Part shown: positions 1-5,056 of the stretch, piece after piece
Layout: the number at the start of each line of letters is the position of its first letter
How positions within the stretch are numbered: the stretch's first letter is position 1
NCBI GenBank assembly: GCA_025997955.1
Contig: BNVH01000141.1
Coordinates: 1-5,056 of the forward strand
Source of the DNA: Synergistales bacterium
GTDB taxonomy: Bacteria > Synergistota > Synergistia > Synergistales > Aminobacteriaceae
Length of the DNA: 5,056 nt
Direction of reading: 5' to 3'
Position numbers and translations under genes: made by a program
The notes under the pieces: model-generated
The model's input: only the letters and a program-made list of their open reading frames with translations
Databases searched by the model: none
Told to the model about the DNA's origin: nothing

Positions 1-242
1 ATGGAGAGGTGCATACTCATCGCGGTCGCGCTGATGTAGTTGTGACGCATAAGGGACATGTATGGGTGTTCGAGCTCAAGATAGCGCATGGCGGTGAGGA
101 CGCCGCTAAACTGGCCGACGACGCGCTGAAACAGATAATTGATATGGGCTATGCCGATAAGTATGATAATGCTATAATGATGGGGCTTGTTATAGACGAC
201 GATAAGCGTAGCATCGCGGAATACCGCGTGAAGGTTGGATAG
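1..242 (+). CDS. AAA-ATPase-like protein, C-terminal PD-(D/E)XK nuclease domain (5' end outside window)
   Basis: The frame is open from base 3 at the window edge, so the GTG at 9 is an internal codon, not a start. The visible 79 residues show the core of a PD-(D/E)XK nuclease fold: GRADVVV (Asp at visible residue 11), a short beta turn, then FELK (Glu 24, Lys 26), followed by an alanine-rich helix and a closing strand IAEYRVKV before TAG. This pattern matches the C-terminal domain (PDDEXK_9, formerly DUF1703) of proteins that carry an N-terminal AAA-ATPase-like domain and usually exceed 500 residues. Such proteins occur in many near-identical copies in some gut and anaerobic bacteria; their role is unsettled. 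The C-terminus looks natural, not truncated. The gene has no functional link to the metabolic genes behind it, and its stop abuts a decapitated gene. Family assignment is fairly sure; function is unknown. Confidence 0.8.
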   Translation, partial: GEVHTHRGRADVVVTHKGHVWVFELKIAHGGEDAAKLADDALKQIIDMGYADKYDNAIMMGLVIDDDKRSIAEYRVKVG

Positions 243-329
243 TGCGGCGTAAGAACAGCGAAGCCAATAATCGTCAACTGCAGAGTTAAGGCGCATACGG
301 CTTTTCATGGCCCATATGAAAGCGGCGTC
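240..329 (+). other. Chimeric junction: nuclease-gene stop fused to the interior of a LarA-like gene
   Basis: Translating upstream of the ATG at 330 in the same frame gives an open stretch back to the TAG at 240-242. Its second part, from about 264, reads PIIVNCRVKAHTAFHGPYES, which is the conserved strand and Lys-x-His-Thr segment that precedes VMKMMVIGLGKQ in Lar_N/DUF2088 proteins. Bases 243-263 encode CGVRTAK, which resembles neither family clearly, so the break point probably lies there. There is no ribosome site before 330 and no promoter-like sequence that I can identify. The stretch is therefore best read as coding sequence of the downstream gene cut off from its true start. Confidence 0.7.
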
Positions 330-1091
330 ATGAAGATGATGGTTATCGGGCTCGGCAAGCAAAGAGGGGCTGAAAGTTGCCATAACGCAAATGTTCGTCA
401 TTTTGCCAAGTATATACCGATGTTCGGCAACGTAATTCGCGCTCACTCAAACGTGCTGTTCGGCTTTGCCTCTATCGAAAACGCATACGATGAGACGTGT
501 CGTCTATCCGCGTTGACCAATGAAGAAATTCCCTTAAAAGAACCCGAGCTTTTGGATTACGCCAAAAAGATAATGGCAAGAATACTGATTGACAAGTGCG
601 ATGTGTTGGTCATTGATAGCATAGGAAAGGATTACAGCGGAGAGGGCGCGGACCCCAACGTCACGGGAACCTGGGCAAATACTTTTGTAAGCGGCGGCCT
701 GCAAAAACAACGAGTGGCCACGTTGGATTTGTCGGAGGAGTCCTATGGCAACGCGACGGGGATAGGAGTGGCGGATTTTATCACCAAGCGGTTAATGGAT
801 AAATGCGATATGGAAAAAATATACGCCAACGCGGTTACCTCTAAAGTCCTCATTCCAGCGTATATCCCGCTGGTAGCTCAGAACGACGAGGACGCCATTA
901 AAGCCGCGGTTAAGTGCTGCCAGGAAATCGATTACTCTAAAGTAGAGATTATCCGTATCAAGAACTCTCTGGGAGTTGGGGAGATAGATATATCCGAGTC
1001 TTTGCTGGAAAAAGCAAAACAAATACAGGATATTGAGGTTATTTCGACCCCGCGGCCATTCCCGTTCGACGAAAATGGAAATCTGTTTTAG
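330..1091 (+). CDS. LarA-related (Lar_N/DUF2088) protein, 5'-truncated, probably non-functional
   Basis: From the first in-frame ATG this encodes 253 residues with conserved blocks typical of the Lar_N/DUF2088 family: MKMMVIGLGKQRGAE at the start, FGFASIENAYDET, DVLVIDSIGKDYSGEGADPN, a TGT shortly after, and LDLSEESYGNATGIG followed by ADFITKRLMD. Family members that I recall are about 420 residues, so roughly the first 140 are missing even when bases 264-329 are added. LarA itself is a nickel-pincer lactate racemase; relatives are proposed to racemise or epimerise other 2-hydroxy acids, so a hydroxy-acid or sugar-acid substrate is plausible here but not shown. ATG 330 lies inside a conserved motif and lacks a ribosome site, so it is not the original start. 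The putative catalytic His of the KAHT segment (294-296) lies upstream of it. The C-terminus is intact, and the TAG stop leads into the ribosome site of the RraA-like gene, indicating an original operon. It may also be an assembly chimera. Confidence 0.75.
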   Translation: MKMMVIGLGKQRGAESCHNANVRHFAKYIPMFGNVIRAHSNVLFGFASIENAYDETCRLSALTNEEIPLKEPELLDYAKKIMARILIDKCDVLVIDSIGKDYSGEGADPNVTGTWANTFVSGGLQKQRVATLDLSEESYGNATGIGVADFITKRLMDKCDMEKIYANAVTSKVLIPAYIPLVAQNDEDAIKAAVKCCQEIDYSKVEIIRIKNSLGVGEIDISESLLEKAKQIQDIEVISTPRPFPFDENGNLF

Positions 1092-1097
1092 GAGGGG
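1091..1097 (+). promoter_or_regulatory. Strong ribosome binding site of the RraA-like gene
   Basis: GGAGGGG begins on the last base of the upstream TAG stop and sits nine bases before ATG 1107. It fixes that start and shows tight coupling of the two + strand genes. Confidence 0.8.
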
Positions 1098-1106
1098 AGA
1101 TTTAAA

Positions 1107-1760
1107 ATGAAAGACAAGTTGGAATACCTGAAAACCATCGAGACCGGTATAGTTGTGGACGCTATGGATGGTCTCCATCTTCAAGGTTGGATGAACGAAG
1201 ACATCCAACCCCTTGATCCCGCCTCCAGAATTGTTGGCCCCGCTTTTACCGGGCAGTATCATCATGTGGCCGACCCGGCAGCCACTACCTACTCGTCATA
1301 TGATGTCATTGATATGTGCGAGCCCGGCGCGGTTTTGATCTTTGCGGGGTCCGTCGGTGAAAGGAGCACGGGTGGCTATAATATCGCCACCGCGAAATTC
1401 AAGCGGCTTGCTGGGATTATTACCGATGGTATGACTCGTGACGTCAATGAAATTATTGCCACCAGTTTTCCGCTGTTTTGTGGCGGCCTGAGAATTTACG
1501 CCCCCTCCAATAATTTGAAACTTACGGATGTAAACGTCCCTGTTGACTGTGGTGGAAGGCTTGTTCGTCCGGGTGATATCATCGTCGCCGACAGAGACGG
1601 CGTCGTTGTAATACCGATTGAAAGGCTTGATGACGTGATACGTCAGTGTAAATATGTCCAAGCATGCGAAGCGGAGATGCAGGAAATATTGGCTGGCGCC
1701 AGGCCTGTTTCAGATGTGAAGCATATTATGAAGAAGAAAAAACAGCTCGCCTCTCAATAG
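1107..1760 (+). CDS. RraA-family protein (HMG aldolase / oxaloacetate decarboxylase-like)
   Basis: The 217-residue product has the normal length and fold signature of the RraA/MenG-like family. Visible landmarks are SRIVGPAFT (40-48), a glycine-rich STGGYN (87-92), LAGIITDGMTRD (101-112) containing the metal and substrate motif R111-D112, and the closing VDCGGRLVRPGD with ADRDGVVVIP (146-170), followed by a charged C-terminal helix. Characterised catabolic members are metal-dependent class II pyruvate aldolases that cleave 4-hydroxy-4-methyl-2-oxoglutarate or decarboxylate oxaloacetate; many others, common in sugar-acid clusters, have no known reaction. The residue 21 positions before R111 is G90, whereas HMG/CHA aldolases carry Asp there (from memory), so classical aldolase activity is uncertain. 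It is not a menaquinone methyltransferase, despite old database names. The gene lies 15 bases behind the LarA-like remnant and ends in tandem TAG stops. The cytoplasmic product probably acts on a pyruvate-type keto acid. Confidence 0.88.
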   Translation: MKDKLEYLKTIETGIVVDAMDGLHLQGWMNEDIQPLDPASRIVGPAFTGQYHHVADPAATTYSSYDVIDMCEPGAVLIFAGSVGERSTGGYNIATAKFKRLAGIITDGMTRDVNEIIATSFPLFCGGLRIYAPSNNLKLTDVNVPVDCGGRLVRPGDIIVADRDGVVVIPIERLDDVIRQCKYVQACEAEMQEILAGARPVSDVKHIMKKKKQLASQ

Positions 1761-1780
1761 TAGAACCAACACTTGCTGGC

Positions 1781-1806
1781 AAAGTGGTTTTCTAAAAATC
1801 ACCTTT
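1781..1806 (+). terminator. Weak hairpin between converging genes, possible terminator
   Basis: AAAGTGGTTTT (1781-1791) can pair with AAAATCACCTTT (1795-1806) around a three-base loop, with one bulged C and one G-U pair. One extra T follows the right arm before the run breaks. The stem is AT-rich, so it would be a weak terminator. Its position, 20 bases after the RraA-like stop and 37 bases beyond the IclR gene end, fits a terminator for the + strand unit. Confidence 0.35.
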
Positions 1807-1843
1807 TCCGCATAACTCTTGAAGGCGTTGGCAATGATAACCT

Positions 1844-2617
1844 CTACACCCAGTCCTCTCTGTTTCTTGCTATAATTTCCTCAATACGTCGACGAGCCAA
1901 CACAAGATTTTCTTTGTTGATCTGCAACTTTTGAGGGTTCTGAGTGTCGTTGAATACAGGAAACGCGATACTCAGAGCGGCCATTATCTTTTTTTGATAG
2001 AAAATAGGCGTGGCAATACATTGTACATGTGCCGATGACTCCTCTTTTTCGTAAAAAAATCCATCGTCCCTTGCCTCTGAAAGCTGTTGATAAAGCTTGT
2101 CTACGTCTACAATCGTGTTTTTTGTTATAGGCTCTAAGCCGTCCGGGTATAGAAGGAGCAATTCATCTTTATCGAATTGAGAGAGCAATGCTTTACCGAT
2201 AGCGGAAGCATAAGCTTTCAGTCTATAGCCTGGTCGCGCCGTTACCTGAATAGAATTGGCGACTTGTTTTAACAAATAGAGTATCTCGTTCCCAGAGAGT
2301 ACGCCAAAGTAACAGGTCTCCCCGACGCTTTGGGCCAGATCTAAGAGCACATCGTTGATCATGTTCAATGAGCTGGCATTACCTCCGTATTCAATGGCAA
2401 GATAGAAAATGCGATTTCCCAAAAAATATCTCTGCTCGTTTTCCTTGAAATGCACAAACTGGCGTTTGCACAGGGTATGTATCAGCGGATGTAGGCTGCT
2501 TTTCGGTATAGCAAGATCTCTTGTGACATCCGAAAAAGTCGCGCCCTCTTTGTGGACTGCCACATACTCTAAAATATCCGCCACGCGATTTACGGCGCTA
2601 TGATTGTCTTTCGCCAT
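1844..2617 (-). CDS. IclR-family transcriptional regulator
   Basis: This 257-residue protein has the standard IclR layout. An N-terminal winged helix-turn-helix spans about residues 7-65 (AVNRVADILEYVA, then a recognition-helix region with IPKSSLHPLIHTL and a wing ending YFLG). A linker helix leads to a GAF-like effector domain from about 85 to 250, with ARPGYRLKAYASAIGKALLS (127-146), a DDGFFYEKEE segment and C200-IATPIF, all typical of the family. Such proteins bind a small metabolite, often an aromatic acid, a sugar acid or a 2-keto acid, and repress or activate a nearby catabolic operon. ATG 2617 overlaps the TAA of the upstream aldolase frame (TAATG), and the ribosome site is poor (GCAAAAAG), so translation probably depends on coupling to the aldolase gene. 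As the last gene of the dehydrogenase-aldolase block, it most likely controls that block, perhaps with the converging genes; no operator is recognisable here. Confidence 0.93.
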   Translation of the reverse strand: MAKDNHSAVNRVADILEYVAVHKEGATFSDVTRDLAIPKSSLHPLIHTLCKRQFVHFKENEQRYFLGNRIFYLAIEYGGNASSLNMINDVLLDLAQSVGETCYFGVLSGNEILYLLKQVANSIQVTARPGYRLKAYASAIGKALLSQFDKDELLLLYPDGLEPITKNTIVDVDKLYQQLSEARDDGFFYEKEESSAHVQCIATPIFYQKKIMAALSIAFPVFNDTQNPQKLQINKENLVLARRRIEEIIARNREDWV

Positions 2618-3260
2618 TACTTTTTGCGTATATTGGCGATTCGAGCCACTATATCGCGCGACGCCCCCCTGATTGTCTCGGCTGTCCCCGTTTTACCTCC
2701 CGGCTTCGTCAACGCCGATCCCAATCCGACGCCGGTAGCCCCCGCGTCAAACCACTCCTTGAGGTTGTCGTTCGACACGCCGCCAACCGCCAACATTTTA
2801 GCGTCAGGAAGCGGACCGCTTTTACAAATTTGGGGCCCAGCACATCACCAGGAAAGACCTTCACTATGTCTACGCCGCACTCCAAAGCGCTCATAATTTC
2901 AGTGACAGAACCAACTCCCGGAATGTAAGGCACGCCATAGCGATTGCAGAGTCGGGCTACGCCCTCGTTAAAGCAGTGGGCGAAAACAAACTCAGCGCCG
3001 GCCAATATACAAGCGCGCGCCGTCTCGGGGTCGGCCACGGTTCCCGCGCCGAGGAGCAGGCCTTTAGACGATAGACGCGACGTCATCTGCGCCATTATCT
3101 CAATAGCGCCCCTGTGAGTCATGGAGACCTCAATCACTGGAATTCCGCCCTCGAAAATAGATTCTGCCGCCATTATGCCGTACTCAATGTTGTCAACCCT
3201 GATAATTCCGACAACGCCGGAGTCCTCTATTTTCCGCAAAACCTCATATTTATGTATCAT
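2617..3260 (-). pseudogene. KDPG/KHG-type aldolase with a frameshift
   Basis: The first 150 residues, counted from ATG 3260, match 2-keto-3-deoxy-6-phosphogluconate/4-hydroxy-2-oxoglutarate aldolases: DSGVVGIIR (13-21), IEVSMTH with the catalytic-type Glu 44, GAGTV (71-75), NRYGVPYIPGV (106-116) and GVDIVKVFPGD (129-139) with the Schiff-base Lys 134. After Arg 150, near 2811-2817, that frame runs into 33 unrelated residues and stops at 2709. The neighbouring frame instead continues with PLPDAKMLAVGGVSNDNL and WFDAGATGVGLGSAL, the expected phosphate-site end of the barrel, and ends at TAA 2619-2617. Repaired, the protein would be about 218-220 residues, normal for the family. The broken product lacks the last barrel strands and should be inactive. 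Family enzymes cleave 2-keto-3-deoxy (phospho)sugar acids to pyruvate and an aldehyde. The start may instead be TTG 3272, behind GAGGGA. The gene lies 29 bases after the zinc dehydrogenase stop. Confidence 0.88.
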
Positions 3261-3289
3261 TCGCTCTACCAACCCTTCTCTATCCCTCG

Positions 3290-4288
3290 CTATTCAAATG
3301 CAAACATCACTTTGACCGCGTCGCTTGGAGCGCTTAGCAGGTCAAAACCCTTTTGCGCTTCTTCCACCGGCAGCGCGTAGTTCACCAATTTTTCATATCC
3401 GGGCTCTCTGCCGGTCAGCGCGCAGGCTATTTCAAAGTCTCGCCTTGTGCAGTTGCGAACAAACTGTATGGCAAACTCGCGCATCATGCCCTTTTGAAAG
3501 TTCATTTGCGGCGGGTTTTTGTATCCGGCGACTAAGATAATTTTGCCGTTAATCCTTACGGCGTCCGGCAAAACGTCGATAACCGATTGGTGTCCAGCAC
3601 AGTCAAACACACAGTCCGCTCCGCCGCCTGTTCTATTGTAAATTTCATTTACCGCGTCGGGGCCGAACGGAAGAGCGTCAAACCCCAACGATTTGGCTAC
3701 CTCCAAGCGAACCGGGTTTGGCTCGAATATGATAAGATTATTTGCCCCGTATTGGCGCACCGTAAGAGCTACCGCAAGTCCAATGCTGCCGGCCCCAAAG
3801 ACAACGACCCTATCGCCGGGGCGATAACCTCCGTGGCGCATCGAATGCACCGAAATACCTATAGGCTCGATAAAGGCCGTAAGTTTGGGAGAAATATTTT
3901 CCGGCGCTTTGTAGACGCTGCCAAACGGAACCAGAACGTACTCCGCCATACCGCCGTCAAGGTCTATGCCTATAAGCTTGAGTGTTATGCAGGCGTTCCT
4001 TCCGCCGCTTTCGCATATATCGCACTCGCCGCAGGACAGATAAGGATATACAGTGACCAGAGTCCCCTCTGGCAATGTAGGATGCCAAGAGGCGATGTAA
4101 CCGGAAAATTCGTGCCCCAAAACAAGAGGAGCCTTGGCCCTTGGATGTTTTCCGAAGTAGATGGTCATATCGCTTCCACAGATTCCGGCGTGAGATACCT
4201 TAATCAGAACCCAGCCCTCTTTGACTGTGGGAATTGGCAAATCCCTTACAGCAAGTTTCTGCGTTCCTTCGAATACGATTCCCTTCAT
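3290..4288 (-). CDS. Zinc-dependent medium-chain alcohol/polyol dehydrogenase
   Basis: The 332-residue product is a complete medium-chain zinc dehydrogenase of the sorbitol/threonine dehydrogenase type. The GroES-like catalytic domain carries AGICGSD (catalytic Cys 37), LGHEF (His 59, Glu 60) and a full structural zinc site with Cys 86, 89, 92 and 100. Glu 141 in FIEPIGISVHSM is the usual further active-site acid. The Rossmann domain has GAGSIG (165-170), and Glu 189 closes the second strand, which favours NAD+ over NADP+. It likely oxidises a secondary hydroxyl of a sugar, polyol or sugar acid; the substrate is not readable. ATG 4288 is preferred because GAGGA lies eight bases upstream, whereas the in-frame ATG 4303, five codons earlier, has no ribosome site and starts only four bases after the preceding stop. 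It sits between the hydroxyacid dehydrogenase and the aldolase in one operon and shows no damage. Confidence 0.93.
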   Translation of the reverse strand: MKGIVFEGTQKLAVRDLPIPTVKEGWVLIKVSHAGICGSDMTIYFGKHPRAKAPLVLGHEFSGYIASWHPTLPEGTLVTVYPYLSCGECDICESGGRNACITLKLIGIDLDGGMAEYVLVPFGSVYKAPENISPKLTAFIEPIGISVHSMRHGGYRPGDRVVVFGAGSIGLAVALTVRQYGANNLIIFEPNPVRLEVAKSLGFDALPFGPDAVNEIYNRTGGGADCVFDCAGHQSVIDVLPDAVRINGKIILVAGYKNPPQMNFQKGMMREFAIQFVRNCTRRDFEIACALTGREPGYEKLVNYALPVEEAQKGFDLLSAPSDAVKVMFAFE

Positions 4289-4296
4289 TTTTACGT

Positions 4297-4301
4297 TCCT
4301 C
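4297..4301 (-). promoter_or_regulatory. Ribosome binding site of the zinc dehydrogenase
   Basis: On the - strand GAGGA sits eight bases before ATG 4288. It lies inside the reading frame that would begin at ATG 4303, so it decides for the shorter start. Confidence 0.65.
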
Positions 4302-4307
4302 ATTTCG

Positions 4308-5056
4308 TCAGTTCAGCTGATAACGCAGTGGTTGCCCGTCTAAGTATCGCACTATCTCCTCGGCGAGCTTTCGCTTCAAATCCTCGGAGGCCTGCACTGA
4401 GTACCACGCCATGTGGGGTGTACATATAAAATTTTCGCACCTGATCAGTGGAAGCATCCCCTGTGGAGACTCCTGTTCTAGTACGTCGCAAGCCGCTCCG
4501 GCAATCCAATTTTCCCTCAGCGCTTCTTCCAACGCTGATTCATCCACAATACCGCCACGGGATACGTTGATCAAAAACGCGTTTTTCTTCATAATCTTTA
4601 GCTGGGGTTTGCTGATCATATGAAAAGACGTTTCTAAGGGACAATGAATGGAAACTATATCGGAAATTCTCAACAATTCATCCAACTCGACCATCCTGAC
4701 AAACGAAAAACCCTCTGGCGGAATATCGGGGTACAGAGGGTCGGTAGCAATAACCTGTCCGTCAAACGGCCTAACCAACTTGGCAAAATTTTTCCCGATA
4801 CGTCCCAATCCGATGATTCCAATCGTCTGCTCGCTGTAACGGGTAATTGGAATACTCGTCGCGTAGTTCCATTCCCCGCGACGAATCGAACGATCTACTT
4901 TAATCAATTTTCGAGTAAGCGCCATCATAAGGGCAAGCGCGTGAGCGGAAACCTCTTGGATTCCATAATCAGGAACATTGCAAACTCGGATTCCGTACTT
5001 TGTAGCCGCTTTAATGTCAATATTATTAACCCCGACACCGTAGCGGACTACCAACC
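4308..5056 (-). CDS. D-isomer-specific 2-hydroxyacid dehydrogenase (phosphoglycerate dehydrogenase/CtBP-like), start outside window
   Basis: The 248 visible residues start at an ordinary TTG leucine codon at 5054-5052, inside the conserved RYGVGVNNIDI segment, so roughly 70 N-terminal residues lie beyond the window. NAD-binding motif GLGRIG is at visible residues 82-87, with Asp 105 at the end of the next strand, indicating NAD+. The family active-site trio is present: Arg 166 in NVSRGGIVDE, Glu 193 in CDVLE, and His 214 in CTPHMAW. The enzyme should reversibly reduce a 2-keto acid to a D-2-hydroxy acid; in this setting a glyoxylate/hydroxypyruvate, 2-keto sugar acid or similar substrate is likely, but true 3-phosphoglycerate dehydrogenase is less so because no C-terminal ACT domain follows. 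It ends with TGA 20 bases before the zinc dehydrogenase start, placing it first among the visible genes of the - strand operon. It is intact as far as seen. Confidence 0.93.
   Translation of the reverse strand, partial: LVVRYGVGVNNIDIKAATKYGIRVCNVPDYGIQEVSAHALALMMALTRKLIKVDRSIRRGEWNYATSIPITRYSEQTIGIIGLGRIGKNFAKLVRPFDGQVIATDPLYPDIPPEGFSFVRMVELDELLRISDIVSIHCPLETSFHMISKPQLKIMKKNAFLINVSRGGIVDESALEEALRENWIAGAACDVLEQESPQGMLPLIRCENFICTPHMAWYSVQASEDLKRKLAEEIVRYLDGQPLRYQLN

Noticed and set aside
9..11. GTG at base 9 as the start of a small 77-residue protein
   Set aside because: The frame is open to the window edge and the residues before it fit the nuclease domain, so it is an internal valine of a longer gene.
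792..1265. A 157-codon open frame on the - strand across the Lar_N and RraA-like genes
   Set aside because: It spans two well-supported opposite-strand genes and their ribosome site and shows no family motifs.
2811..2835. Programmed -1 frameshifting as the cause of the aldolase frame change
   Set aside because: No in-frame X-XXY-YYZ slippery heptamer or obvious following stem is seen, the family is not known for frameshifting, and a slip would leave the product two residues short of the usual Val-x-Gly-Pro loop.
2600..2896. A 98-codon open frame on the + strand over the aldolase end
   Set aside because: It is the complement of the conserved second-frame part of the aldolase; the conservation belongs to the - strand.
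4288..4303. ATG 4303 as the start of the zinc dehydrogenase
   Set aside because: It has no ribosome site, whereas ATG 4288 has GAGGA at good spacing and gives the usual family N-terminus MKG.
3587..4429. A 280-codon open frame on the + strand opposite the zinc dehydrogenase
   Set aside because: It is antisense to a gene with complete catalytic motifs, its translation has no recognisable domain, and it is rich in Arg, Ser and Ala as expected for a shadow frame.

Overview
The window holds a bacterial sugar-acid or hydroxy-acid catabolism locus in two converging blocks. Base composition is near 50% GC by eye, genes are tightly packed, and the clearest ribosome sites are purine-rich Shine-Dalgarno sequences (a GGAGGGG before the RraA-like gene). 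The gene families occur in anaerobes such as Clostridia, Synergistota and spirochaetes, but nothing here fixes the phylum.

Left block, + strand: the window opens inside the C-terminal PD-(D/E)XK nuclease domain of an AAA-ATPase-like protein, which stops at 242. Directly behind that stop, in the same frame, lies the body of a LarA-related (Lar_N/DUF2088) protein. Its conserved sequence continues upstream of the first usable ATG (330) to about 264, and the N-terminal third is absent. An intact RraA-family gene (1107-1760) follows behind a strong ribosome site. A weak hairpin at 1781-1806 lies between the converging blocks.

Right block, - strand, read from the right edge: a D-isomer-specific 2-hydroxyacid dehydrogenase (start beyond the window), a zinc-dependent medium-chain dehydrogenase, a KDPG-type aldolase and an IclR-family regulator. 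They lie a few bases apart or overlap, so they probably form one operon. The aldolase is broken by a frameshift at about 2811-2817; its last 65 residues are intact in another frame and end in a TAATG overlap with the regulator start.

Inferred pathway: the two dehydrogenases interconvert hydroxy and keto groups on a sugar acid, the aldolase cleaves a 2-keto-3-deoxy acid (phosphate) to pyruvate plus an aldehyde, the RraA-like and LarA-like proteins handle a related keto or hydroxy acid, and the IclR protein senses a pathway metabolite. The substrate cannot be read from the sequence. I see no wholly new system. The main oddities are the chimeric junction at 240-265 and the aldolase frameshift: two damaged genes in 5 kb, which means either pathway decay or errors in the sequence or assembly. 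No gene-free stretch exceeds 300 bases. I found no tRNA, rRNA, CRISPR array, insertion sequence or convincing promoter.
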